64,000 bases of DNA, taken from NCBI GenBank assembly GCA_965226025.1, contig CBDDCD010000003.1:1116001-1180000 (forward strand). Reading direction: 5' to 3'. Below are positions 17,889 through 26,711 of this stretch, one piece after another. The notes under the pieces were generated by a model that worked only from the letters and a program-made list of their open reading frames with translations, had not been told where the DNA came from and searched no databases. Position 1 is the stretch's first letter, and the number at the start of each line of letters is the position of its first letter. The stretch comes from Moanibacter sp965226025 (GTDB taxonomy: Bacteria; Verrucomicrobiota; Verrucomicrobiia; Opitutales; UBA2987). The position numbers were made by a program, and so were the translations under genes.

Positions 17889-19706
17889 GAGGCTGTCCCA
17901 AATCCGAGAGGATTTGGGTGGAAGCCTGATACCGATATCAATCTTCGTCACGTTATGTAGACCACGACATGCCTTCCGTCCTCGGTAGCTTACCTTTTAT
18001 CCGTTATGCACCTTTCCAGCACCCTTCCTCTCGCTTTGAGTCGATAGTTCTCCCAAGGAAGCGCCTCTGACTCGATTCTTGGATCCCTATGCCGCCTGCG
18101 TTGCCTCTTTCTCATGTTCTTGCGCAAGTCTCTGCGCGATTTTCCATAGATTGTGGGACAGAACCGACCAGGCCACGCTAAGGTTACGGTTGTCAAAGCC
18201 TTTGCTGCGTATCTTGCCCCCGTGCCATCGGTTCTTGAGCACTCCGATCCGGCCTTCGGTGCTCCCTCGTCGTCGCTGCAACCGGACAAAGCGCGGCTCC
18301 TCCATCCGCTCCTTGAGCTCTTGTGGATTGCGGGGCGTAAGGGCGTCAAAAATCCCCTCTGCCTGGGAGCCGCTTGCTGGCCGCCTTCGAGGCATAGCCC
18401 CGATCCCCACTGATCGCTTCGATCTTCTCCTCTAAAGCGAAGCCCTTTTGCCTCTCCAGACTTTCCCAAAGCTGCTTCAATTCGCTCGGGGCCTGCCCCC
18501 CATACAGTTTCCAGTCCAACAGATATCCCTCTGCGCTCTCGCATAAATAAAGGGTGTTGCCAAACTCCACCTCCCGATCTGCCTTGCCTCGCACGATGAC
18601 GTCAATCTCAGGTTCGTAGGCGCTCAGGATCTTCTCCTCATTCTTCACCTGCCGCCCCCCTATGATCCGTTCGTGCGCCTGTTTCATGACCTGCGGTATC
18701 TGCTCTAACATACCATCCATTCGCTCGATGATTCGGCTCGCCTTCTTCTCGGTGTAATCGCTTTGCATCCACATAGCTTCCAATAAGTCACGGTGGCGAA
18801 GGGCATGGCCCTCAATCTTCTTGAGCAATAGCTTCATCCGCCGCAGGATCCCTTTACGCGCTTTGCCCGCCTCCCGGCGCCGACGCGCATGCGTCATCTC
18901 CAGGCACCGTTTGTTCATCTCCCGAGCCAATCCCTTTGCTCCCTGGGGCATGCGCTGTTTCATTCCCGCCTGCCGGATCAGACTGATCGCCTTGAGCAGC
19001 GTTGCTCCCACATCCTTGAGCAAGACCCAGTCCACGGGCCAGTGGATGTTCGCTTCCAGGCAAGTGGCGTCGATCAGGCATTCCCTCGTATCGATCGGCT
19101 TCTCTAATCCTGCCTCACCACAATGTTCAGCATTGCCCACCACCTCGGTCATCCTTGCATGCAGCTGTCTCAGATACGCTTCGTCGAAGAATTTCGAATC
19201 CCGTTCCAGACTGCTCTTCGATATTTTCCGGATCCCGTCTACCTCACGCACCCGGCAAAAATTAGCCAGAAGCTCACTGCGTCCCAACTCCTGCGACAGA
19301 CAACGAAAGGATATCCCTCCGAGTAAATGACGCACCACCTCCACCCGCAGCGCTTTTATCGCTCTTAGAGCGCGTCGCTCCCGATCCTTCCCTCCCGCTT
19401 CATCCCATCCTTCCAAGGCTTTTACGATCGCCTCCCTTTCCAGCGAGGAGTCGATCAAAACCCGGTCAATCCGCTCCATTGTTTCCAGAAACACGGTGTA
19501 GTCTTTGCATCGAATGACTGGAGTTAGGGCTGGACGCAGGAAGCTTTGTACGGCAATATTTTTCATGAGAAGGGCGTGCTTTGTATTTGACTAACGCAAG
19601 CATAAGCGCCCTTTTTCGCCGGATCGAGCTTTTTGCAGCTCTATCCGGCCTTTTTTTTGCCCATAACTCATTAAAAATCAATTGTTTCCACCACTGGGAC
19701 GGGCTC
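17889..19706 (-). mobile_element. IS-B, DDE insertion sequence inside IS-A copy 1
   Basis: An 1818-bp element with terminal inverted repeats GAGGCTGTCCCA (17889) and GAGCCCGTCCCA (complement at 19706). It is flanked by the direct repeat TAGCTA (17883-17888 and 19707-19712). Deleting it together with one TAGCTA restores the sequence of the other IS-A copies exactly, apart from the nearby one-base deletion. Its IS family is not assigned; the transposase is of the IS4/IS5/ISNCY type. Confidence 0.9.
18087..19566 (-). pseudogene. IS-B transposase with frameshift
   Basis: The first frame runs from ATG 19566 (MKNIAVQSFLRP) to a stop at 18346. A second frame, +1 relative, overlaps it at 18346-18410 and runs to 18087. 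Joined, they give about 492 residues. The catalytic acids are LIDATCLEAN (D), ISGDRGYASKA (D) and, only in the second frame, GSTEGRIGVLKNRW (E). The helical insertion between the first two Asp is rich in Lys/Arg. The shift lies near an AGAGGGG run (about 18355-18370). With a single copy I cannot tell a mutation from a programmed shift; mutation is more likely. Confidence 0.75.
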
Positions 19707-20293
19707 TAGCTAGCCGCTCCCCACAGCAAAAGACACACCCATTGCCCGTCGATCAAAGCCACATAGCGCAGGGTCTCTCCCGCGCTCCCCGCACTGTGCA
19801 AATAATGATGTTGGATCAAAAGATCATTGAATCGCTCCTGCTCTTCGGGCAAGATCAGACGCAGAGTTAGACGATCTATCGAAGGAGTCAGATGGTAAGA
19901 TTTTTTGTCTTTCATACCATCTTGGCATGACTGATTCCCTCGGGTTTGTCTAGCTCTTTTTTTATCTTTTTGCCTATCAGCCACTTCCTCCCCAGAAAAC
20001 TTTCACCCTGGGAGTGTAGTAGGCGAAGGTTGTTCTAGGTTGATCGACACACTGAAGAGTGTATGGAAAGTAAAGGAAAAGAATCAAAGTCAGATTCACT
20101 TTGACACGAAAAGGATCTCGAATGACAAAGATCATAGCAAATATCCCGATCACTGAGCCGCCGACATGGGCGGTCTGGGAACGACGGCTGTTGAAGGCGA
20201 TGAATCAGTCGGTCTATCCCTTCCTGGACCACTTTACAAGAGATGACGGCGAGTTCATCTGGAAGGACAGGGTGAAAGTTTTCTGGGGAGGAA

Positions 20294-21709
20294 GTGGCTG
20301 ATAGGCAAAAAGATAAAAAAAGAGCTAGACAAACCCGAGGGAATCAGTCATGCCAAGATGGTATGAAAGACAAAAAATCTTACCATCTGACTCCTTCGAT
20401 AGATCGTCTAACTCTGCGTCTGATCTTGCCCGAAGAGCAGGAGCGATTCAATGATCTTTTGATCCAACATCATTATTTGCACAGTGCGGGGAGCGCGGGA
20501 GAGACCCTGCGCTATGTGGCTTTGATCGACGGGCAATGGGTGTGTCTTTTGCTGTGGGGAGCGGCTAGCTACCGGCTGAAGGATCGAGACGGCTGGATCG
20601 GCTGGGATGGGGCGCGACGGCATGCGCGCTTGAAACTGGTGGTGCAGAACCGGCGTTTTCTCATTCTGCCCGGGCTCAAGCTGGCCAATCTGGCCTCCAA
20701 GACGTTGGCGATGTGCCTGAGAGTCTTGGCCGATCACTGGGAGCAGGCCTTTGCCTATCGCCCCTTGGTAGCGGAAACTTTCGTGGACCCACAGATCCAC
20801 CGAGGCACTTGCTACAAGGCGAGCGGGTGGACTCCTTTGGGCTTGAGCGCGGGATATGGTCGACAGCGGGAAGATTTCTATGAACGCCATGAGCGCCCCA
20901 AGCAGATCTGGGTCAAACCCCTGCGGGCTGATGCTCTGCAACTGCTGCGCTCGCCAGGGCCCTTGCCCAAGGCACACCGTGAGGCCCTCAATGCCAACGA
21001 CAACTCCCATGCGGTCTGCCTCAAAGTGGAACAGATGACAAGCCTCCGGGAACGCTTCCACCAGATCGAAGACTTCCGTCGAAAAGCGGGCCGTCGCTAT
21101 CGACTCGCCACGGTCTTGAGTATGATTGTGCTCGGCACCCTCTGCGGCAAACACAACCTCAAGGAGATCGTGCGCCTGGCCCATCACCTCAATCAAGCCC
21201 AACTGCGCGCCTTACGCTCCTGGAAAAACCCCAAAACAAGCCGTTTTCAGGCCCCCTGCTATGATGTCTTCTACCGGGTGTTGCAAAACGTCGAGGCCGA
21301 GCTTTTCGATCAAATCCTCACCCAATTCATAGCCTCGCCCGAGGGCCGTTTGCCCCGCGATATTGCGGTTGACGGTAAGACTCTCAAAGGCACTGACAAA
21401 GAACCGGCCAAGGCCTTGCACCTGGTGGCCGCGGTCGATCATCAAAGCGCTCAAACGATTGCCCAAGTCGCTACCGCCGACAAATCCAACGAGATCACCG
21501 CCGCCCAAACTCTCCTGCGCAAGATGCCGGCCATGGACGGATCCACCTTCACCTTCGACGCCATGCATAACCAAAAAGAAACGGCCCACATCGTGGTCGA
21601 AGAACTCGGTGCTGACTATATCATCCAGATCAAAGACAACCAACCCACCATGCATCAAGACGCAAAGAATCTTTTCGGCCCCTCCCCCTTTTTGTCCACC
21701 AAACCGTAG
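20294..21709 (+). CDS. IS-A transposase frame A: DUF4338 plus DDE core
   Basis: 471 residues from GTG at 20294, preceded by GGGGAGGAA; an alternative start is ATG 20363 (MKDKKSYHL). Residues about 45-235 match the DUF4338 family (LIQHHYLHSAG, LLWGAASYRLKDRDGWIGW in pieces, RRFLILPGLKLANLASK, ETFVDPQIHRGTCYKASGW); DUF4338 is also the DruA component of Druantia defence loci. Residues about 265-471 are an ISAs1/H-repeat-type transposase with catalytic Asp in DIAVDGKTLKGT and Asp in FDAMHNQKET. The catalytic Glu is absent and lies in the following frame, so a -1 shift is needed for a complete enzyme of about 614 residues. Confidence 0.9.
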   Translation: MADRQKDKKRARQTRGNQSCQDGMKDKKSYHLTPSIDRLTLRLILPEEQERFNDLLIQHHYLHSAGSAGETLRYVALIDGQWVCLLLWGAASYRLKDRDGWIGWDGARRHARLKLVVQNRRFLILPGLKLANLASKTLAMCLRVLADHWEQAFAYRPLVAETFVDPQIHRGTCYKASGWTPLGLSAGYGRQREDFYERHERPKQIWVKPLRADALQLLRSPGPLPKAHREALNANDNSHAVCLKVEQMTSLRERFHQIEDFRRKAGRRYRLATVLSMIVLGTLCGKHNLKEIVRLAHHLNQAQLRALRSWKNPKTSRFQAPCYDVFYRVLQNVEAELFDQILTQFIASPEGRLPRDIAVDGKTLKGTDKEPAKALHLVAAVDHQSAQTIAQVATADKSNEITAAQTLLRKMPAMDGSTFTFDAMHNQKETAHIVVEELGADYIIQIKDNQPTMHQDAKNLFGPSPFLSTKP

Positions 21710-21777
21710 ATAAGGACCATGGCCGCCTGGAGATTCGTCAAATAGCAACCCATCCTCTAAGCGCTCCCTCCCTTGGC

Positions 21778-22137
21778 TTGCCTCATGCTCGTCAGTTCGC
21801 CTCTGTCCAACGCACCTTCCATTATCCTAACAAAGCGAAACCTTCCTCGGAACGCTCCTACTATGTCAGCAGCCGCGATCCCACCGACTTGAGCCCTCCT
21901 CAGTTCCTATCGAAAATCCGCAACCACTGGGCCATCGAAAACAAAAACCACTACCCCAGAGATCGCTTCTTCGATGAAGATCGATGTATGATCCGTAACC
22001 ATAACGCAGCCAGAATCCTGGCTGCTTGCAGGCAACTGGTTCTTAGCCTCAAATCTACCATGGGCTTCGAATCCACCCCTGCCCTCTGTGATCATTTCAC
22101 CTTCAACCTACACAAGGCCATCAATATCATCACCTAA
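21778..22137 (+). CDS. IS-A transposase frame B: C-terminal catalytic Glu region
   Basis: The C-terminal part of the transposase, in the -1 frame relative to frame A. The frame is open from 21616, so the shift must occur between 21616 and the frame A stop at 21709. The CCCCCTTTTT run at 21684-21693 is a candidate slippage site, though not a classical heptamer. Residues VDKDHGRLEIRQ, just before the first ATG at 21778, are conserved ISAs1-type sequence, so translation by fusion is more likely than by independent initiation. IRNHWAIENKNHYPRD holds the catalytic Glu. Confidence 0.85.
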   Translation: MPHARQFASVQRTFHYPNKAKPSSERSYYVSSRDPTDLSPPQFLSKIRNHWAIENKNHYPRDRFFDEDRCMIRNHNAARILAACRQLVLSLKSTMGFESTPALCDHFTFNLHKAINIIT

Positions 22138-23994
22138 TGTCCCGAGAATCAAAACACCGTATCTGGAAGGACGAGTGGGGAGGGGGAAGTCCGGATGATT
22201 TTCTTGAGCCGTTCTTCAACTGGCCCTTGGTCTACTTGATGGGTGGCGGTGAGCACCTCCTGGAATTGGCGGATCGCCATTGGGAGGCCGTCATTAAACA
22301 GCTCACCCGATTGGGCACCTATCATAAGGAGCACGGTTTCAGCGAGGATCAGATGCACCAGGCGGAGGCCGATGTCTGCTTCTACCATCTCTGTCTGGCG
22401 GATCCTGAGAGGTCCAAGCGCCGCGAGCGGGCTCAACGCTTCGCCGGATTTTTTCTGAACGAAGATCCGGACGCGATCAACTATGACACCGAACATAAGA
22501 TCATCATGTCGGGCCAGAACGGTAGCAAGGGCGCCTATTACGAGCCGGAGTCGGATCGGGAAGGGAAAAGCTATGCTCCGGTTGGCGGCACCATGGAGCG
22601 TTACAGCCTTCCGTTTTTCGATCTACCAGGAATCACCAGCGTACAGGACTTGGCGGATCCGGAGAAGGCCCGGGCCATGGGTCAGGCCCTGTTTGACCGC
22701 TGGCGCCAGGGGGATACGGTCACCAACCTTTCCATTACCTCGGTTGTGACGAACGCTTTTCTTCTGACGGGCGAAGAGAAATACCGCGAATGGGTGGTCG
22801 AGTATACGGATGCCTGGGTCGACCGCGCGCGAAAGAACGGCGGCCTCATTCCGGACAATGTCGGCCTCTCCGGAGAAGTAGGGGAATATACCGGGGGCAA
22901 ATGGTACGGCGGTCGCTACGGATGGACCTTTCCCCATGGTTTTCTGACCATGCAGTATGCCATCCTCGACGCCGCGGCCAACGCCTACCTGCTGACCAGG
23001 GACTCAGATTACCTGGAGCTGCCGAGAACCCAGATGGACCGTGTTCTGGAGTTGGGAGAGACGAAGGACATCAGGGATTACGACATGAGCGTAAGTGAAC
23101 GCTGGGACGGTCAGTTCGAATCCACGGGTGACCAGACTGAGACTTTCCTGGTGCCCTATCGTTACGGTGATGCGGGCTGGTTCGATTGGCAACCTATGGG
23201 TTCGGTCTATATGGCGACCTTGTGGAACCTATCCATGGACAAGGGTGATTGGGAGCGCATGGAGAGAGTGCGAGCTGCCGAAGCTCATGATTGGAATGCC
23301 GTGTTCGCCTTCCACAGCAAAGAAGACTCGGGGCATGAGCAGCCTTGGGTGCGCTTTTTGGCAGGAGAGAATCCGGACTACCCTGAGCGAATCCTGCACG
23401 CCAGTCATCAGTTGGTCTGCCGCCGGCTGGAACAGAATCGAGTAGATGAGTCTGTCGGGACGCGCCACCACGTGCACCATTGGCAATGGGCGAATCCGGT
23501 GTCTTCGGAAGCCCTCATCCAGCTGACGTTGGGGGCGCCGCAGCCGATCTACAATGGCGGTTTGCTCCACGCTCGTCTGCGGTATTTCGATCCGGTGCGT
23601 CGGCGGCCAGGCTTGCCTGAGGAAGTCGGTGCCTTGGTGGAGAGTCTGGAGGCGGACAGGACCGTGGTGCGCCTGGCTAATCTGAGTCCCTTTGAGGATC
23701 AGAAAGTTGTGATCCAGGCGGGCGCATTCGGTGAGCACCGTTTCGGCGAGGCGAAATTTCAGGTCCGTACGAGTGAATTCCCCGGCGATTTGGGCGGGTA
23801 CGCCGGAACCTATTACCTGCCGACTCTGGAGACCGAGGAACGGACCGAGGCGGTGAACGATGGTCGTCTCGAAGTGGTTCTTCCACGGTGGTCGGAAGTG
23901 CGTCTTGACCTTGAGACGAGCCGCTATGTGAACGATCCGTCTGCTGGTGGACCATGGTAACCTTGATCAATTTGTACCGGTTTAGAGTGTGTAA

Positions 23995-24193
23995 GGCTCC
24001 CCCGGCCTTGTGCCGGGGTGGCGCCCGATTTCCCAGCTACAAGGCCCGACCGATCCGACGGACCCTTCTCCCGCTCCTCGTTGCCCCATGCCGTCGGAAC
24101 GGCATGGGGCAACGAGGAGCGGGAGAAGGGAGAGGGAGTACGCATTCTGTAGCGCGGAACCCAACGCCACCCCGGCGCGAGGCCGGGGGAGCC
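23995..24193. repeat. Large palindromic element C
   Basis: Outer arms at 23995-24039 and 24150-24193 match elements A and B. The inner palindrome has perfect 32-bp arms (24063-24094, 24099-24130) with loop CGGA. Its core sequence (TTGCCCCATGCCGT) is unrelated to A and B. It ends 80 bp before the start at 24274. Confidence 0.9.
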
Positions 24194-24273
24194 GGCGAGC
24201 AAACGAAGACTCTAAGGACCTTCGTCAAACTTGAAAGCATGAAGCGAACCTCGAGAAACGGAAAATAGAAACT

Positions 24274-25293
24274 ATGAAACACAAGGCCATTGAAGATCGG
24301 AATGTGAGGGTGGGCGTCTACGGTACGGGAAATTTCGCCAACCGACAGCACCTCCCGAACTTGAGCAAGTTGGAGAAGGTTGAGTTGGTCGCTGCTTCCG
24401 ATATTAATACGGATGCGCTCAAGACCACGGCGGAGAAATTCGGTATTCCGCGCACCTACGAAGATGCTCACGAGATGTTGGAGAAGGAGGATTTGGATGT
24501 CCTCTATTCGATCGTACCGGCTTTTGCCCGCACCGATGTTGAAGCGACCGCGGCCGCCAAGGGCATTCATCTGTTCAGCGAGAAACCGCAGGCGCTAAAG
24601 ATGGAAGTAGCACGGCGCATCGCCGATGCGGTGGACGAAGGTGGGGTATTCAGTTCGGTCTGTTTCCGCGAGCGCTACCGCCCCATCTTCCAAGAGGCGA
24701 AGCGGCTGCTGGCCGACAAGAAGGTGATCCATATACGATTTCAGAGTTGGCGGGACCTGTCGCCTAAGAGGGATGAAATGGGAGAGAACTGGAACAACGA
24801 TGTCGACTTGGGGGGAAGCGCCGCGTTCGACTGGGGTGTACACGCGGTTGATTACTCACGGTATATGAGTGGGCTCAACGTGGTTCGGGCCCAGGGATTC
24901 ATACATCATCCGGACGATTTCGCCCTACCACTTTCGAACAGCTATAATTTTCTATTGGATAGCGGCGCTACCCTTCATCTATGTTTCGTTTCAGCCGGTG
25001 ATCCGCCGCCCAATCAGCCCTATTTCCTTATTTTCTATGAGGGCGGCCACCTCGGCCTCCATGGATACGATTACATCGAGATGAACGGAGAGAGAGTGTA
25101 TACGGGAGAGGAGTACAACCCATGGTTCGAACTCGACCGGCGTTTCATCGAGGCGGTGCGTCGGGGTGACGACATTGAGCTTCTGAACGACTACCGGGAC
25201 GGTTTGCTTTCCTTGGGGCCGGTGCTGGCGGCGTGGGAGTCCGCGCGAAGAGGGGGAGAGATAATCGATGTGGCGGAGTTTATGGAGGAGTGA
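24274..25293 (+). CDS. Gfo/Idh/MocA family oxidoreductase
   Basis: A 339-residue NAD(P)-dependent dehydrogenase. The N-terminal VGVYGTGNFANRQHL is the dinucleotide motif. HLFSEKPQALK (about residue 110) holds the catalytic Lys. The C-terminal domain has FDWGVHAVDYSRYMSG with the Asp/His pair. ATG at 24274 has only a weak purine-rich leader. The gene is followed 235 bp later by the PhyH gene at 25529 on the same strand, with a REP unit between; co-transcription is possible but not shown. Substrate probably a sugar derivative. Confidence 0.87.
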   Translation: MKHKAIEDRNVRVGVYGTGNFANRQHLPNLSKLEKVELVAASDINTDALKTTAEKFGIPRTYEDAHEMLEKEDLDVLYSIVPAFARTDVEATAAAKGIHLFSEKPQALKMEVARRIADAVDEGGVFSSVCFRERYRPIFQEAKRLLADKKVIHIRFQSWRDLSPKRDEMGENWNNDVDLGGSAAFDWGVHAVDYSRYMSGLNVVRAQGFIHHPDDFALPLSNSYNFLLDSGATLHLCFVSAGDPPPNQPYFLIFYEGGHLGLHGYDYIEMNGERVYTGEEYNPWFELDRRFIEAVRRGDDIELLNDYRDGLLSLGPVLAAWESARRGGEIIDVAEFMEE

Positions 25294-25389
25294 GGACTGG
25301 GGCTCCTTGAGCAACGTAGCCGCAACCAGAACGTCAGAGGGGGAGAAACGGAGACGCGGAGAGGAAATGACCGCGGATTCGAGGAAGAT

Positions 25390-25507
25390 GGCAGATTGCA
25401 AATCTGCCACACGGGCTGCGCCCTCCGTAGTCCTGGCTTGCCGGGACGGAGGACGGGGCGCCCCTCCGATTCACGGGGTCTTTGGTGGGGCAGACTTGCA
25501 GTCTGCC
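25390..25507. repeat. Composite REP-like unit (locus b)
   Basis: Hairpins GGCAGATT-GCA-AATCTGCC (25390-25408) and GGCAGACT-TGC-AGTCTGCC (25489-25507) flank the GGGCTGCGCCC/CTCCG module. The module is expanded here by an extra GTCC...GGAC palindrome (about 25425-25460). It ends 21 bp before the PhyH start codon and so occupies its leader. Confidence 0.85.
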
Positions 25508-25528
25508 GATTGGGGTAATAAGAAGACC

Positions 25529-26377
25529 ATGGAAATGAAGAAACAGCAACTCACCGAGCAACAACTGGCCTTCATGGAGATCTTCGGCTACCTGAGCTTT
25601 TCCGGTCTGCTGGAGGACCGTATCGGTGAGATAATCGAGGCCTATGATACGGTGTGGGCGGAGAGGGGCGGGGGCCATGACGGGAAGCGGCATGACGGCA
25701 AATCGCGGTCGTGTATCGTACCGTTTATCGACCAGAACGAATACCTTTCGTCGCTGCTGGACGATCCGAGGGTTGACGGGATCTTCTCAAGCCTGCTTGG
25801 AGACGACTACCAGTACCTAGGCAGCGATGGGAACTACTATGTCGGGGATACGGGTTGGCACTCGGACGGTGGGTGGCCTCGGCCGATTATCTATTACAAA
25901 ATGGCATTCTATCTCGACCCGCTCACCCGCGAGAGTGGGTCAATAAGGGTCGTTCCCGGGAGCCACCGCTACGGCGAAGGCTACGCCGAGGAGGTGGAGC
26001 GACAGATTCGCAAGTCGGAGGACCATTGGGGAATCGGTGGCGGCGAGGTCCCGGCCATGGCGCTGGAGACGGACCCGGGAGACGTGGTCATCTTCAACCA
26101 GGGAACCAAGCACAGCGCTTGGGGCGGCGGCGATTGGCGCAGGATGTTCACTATCAACTGCACTTTGCGCCACACCGAGGAACAGTTGCCCCTGATGCGG
26201 GAAGAGGTGAGCCATTGCGCCCGTTTCCTGGTGGATTCTATTTACGGGGAGGCGATGCTGAGAAGCGCGGGCTCAGACCGAATGCGGCATCTCGAACAAG
26301 CTTTGGCGAATCAGGATCATCTGCCCGAGCTTTCGCGACAAGAACGGGAGAAGCGGAGCGAGCCGTCGCGGGGCTAG
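25529..26377 (+). CDS. Phytanoyl-CoA dioxygenase (PhyH) family protein
   Basis: A 282-residue Fe(II)/2-oxoglutarate oxygenase. Metal ligands are His and Asp in TGWHSDGGW (about residue 110) and His in TKHSAWGGG (about 195), with Arg in WRRMFTINCTL as the 2-oxoglutarate anchor. VVPGSHRYGEG is a PhyH core motif. ATG at 25529 (MEMKKQQLTEQQLAF) is chosen because everything upstream in the open frame is translated REP sequence; ATG at 25535 is an equal alternative. Substrate unknown. The stop codon lies inside a long hairpin. Confidence 0.85.
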   Translation: MEMKKQQLTEQQLAFMEIFGYLSFSGLLEDRIGEIIEAYDTVWAERGGGHDGKRHDGKSRSCIVPFIDQNEYLSSLLDDPRVDGIFSSLLGDDYQYLGSDGNYYVGDTGWHSDGGWPRPIIYYKMAFYLDPLTRESGSIRVVPGSHRYGEGYAEEVERQIRKSEDHWGIGGGEVPAMALETDPGDVVIFNQGTKHSAWGGGDWRRMFTINCTLRHTEEQLPLMREEVSHCARFLVDSIYGEAMLRSAGSDRMRHLEQALANQDHLPELSRQEREKRSEPSRG

Positions 26378-26445
26378 CAATCTGTCGGACAATTGTGTTC
26401 GACCGCTGCGCAAGATACTATGTTCGTCCGACAGATTTCTAGCCC
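26371..26445. terminator. Hairpin of the AATCTGTCGGAC family containing the stop codon
   Basis: GGGCTAGCAATCTGTCGGAC (26371-26390) pairs with 26426-26445 with one mismatch. The TAG at 26375-26377 is in the left arm. A half copy of the GAAATGC family follows at 26512-26540 (TGTAGAGGAATGCGTAAGCG). The rest of the gap to 26711 holds short CGCAACGCG direct repeats near 26605 and no gene. Confidence 0.65.
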
Positions 26446-26711
26446 TGTTTTGGCAGGTGATGATCTTACCCTATTTCGGTTACCTGGATTTTATCGAAGA
26501 TTGAGTTTTCTGTAGAGGAATGCGTAAGCGTTTCTGTGATTCGCGGAGGTTTACGACTAGGCTTGCAATAGAGATTCATGACAGCTCTCTCACCTGCAAC
26601 TCGAAACGCGCAACGCGCAACGCGAAACTCTCCCACTCTCCCCGTCCGTCTGTCACGACGGAGCGAAGCGAAGACGGATCCGTCTCTCCGCGTCGGTCCG
26701 GCTTCTCGGGC

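Larger units (their letters stand above)
16318..19984 (-). pseudogene. DUF4338-ISAs1-like transposase, broken copy
   Basis: Three pieces of the IS-A transposase are present. The N-terminus is at 19713-19984, followed after IS-B by the rest of the DUF4338 part and the DDE core (16746-17882) and the E-containing C-terminal frame (16318-16677). The one-base deletion near 17690 shifts the frame inside the DUF4338 domain (AYR/PLVAETFVDP in intact copies). The frame change before the C-terminal part is shared with the two intact copies. This copy cannot encode a functional protein. Confidence 0.92.
16294..20010 (-). mobile_element. IS-A copy 1, disrupted by IS-B
   Basis: This copy matches the 1894-bp IS-A element except for one missing G near 17690 (GGG instead of GGGG) and the insertion of IS-B at 17889-19706. 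Removing IS-B and its 6-bp duplication leaves 1893 bp. Ends are TACGGTGTTTTGATTC at 16294 and, on the other side, the complement of CAGGGTGAAAGTTTTC. It is flanked by the 10-bp direct repeat GGAGTGTAGT (16284-16293 and 20011-20020). Confidence 0.95.
20268..22161 (+). mobile_element. IS-A copy 2, intact
   Basis: A complete 1894-bp element from CAGGGTGAAAGTTTTC to the complement of TACGGTGTTTTGATTC. It is flanked by the exact 10-bp duplication TCTGGAAGGA (20258-20267 and 22162-22171). Its ends are imperfect inverted repeats. It carries a two-frame transposase gene and interrupts the barrel-like gene that begins at 20122. Confidence 0.95.
20122..23960 (+). pseudogene. Large alpha/alpha-barrel-like protein gene split by IS-A copy 2
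   Basis: The gene begins at ATG 20122 (MTKIIANIPITEPPTW, AAGGA 7 bases upstream) and is cut after codon 48 (GEFIWKD). It resumes after the IS at 22172 (EWGGGSPDDFLEPFFNW). Excising the IS and one 10-bp duplication restores a continuous 644-residue frame. The protein is rich in aromatic helices (GWFDWQPMGSVYMATLWNLS, HHVHHWQWANP), resembling six-hairpin glycosidase or polysaccharide-lyase barrels, with a C-terminal beta-sandwich-like part. I do not recognise the exact family. A 607-residue frame starting inside the IS end (22137) remains open but lacks a normal start region. Confidence 0.85.

Noticed and set aside
20294..22137. IS-A as part of a Druantia defence system
   Set aside because: Only the DruA-like DUF4338 domain is present, inside a mobile element with terminal repeats and target duplications; no DruB-E-type or helicase genes nearby.
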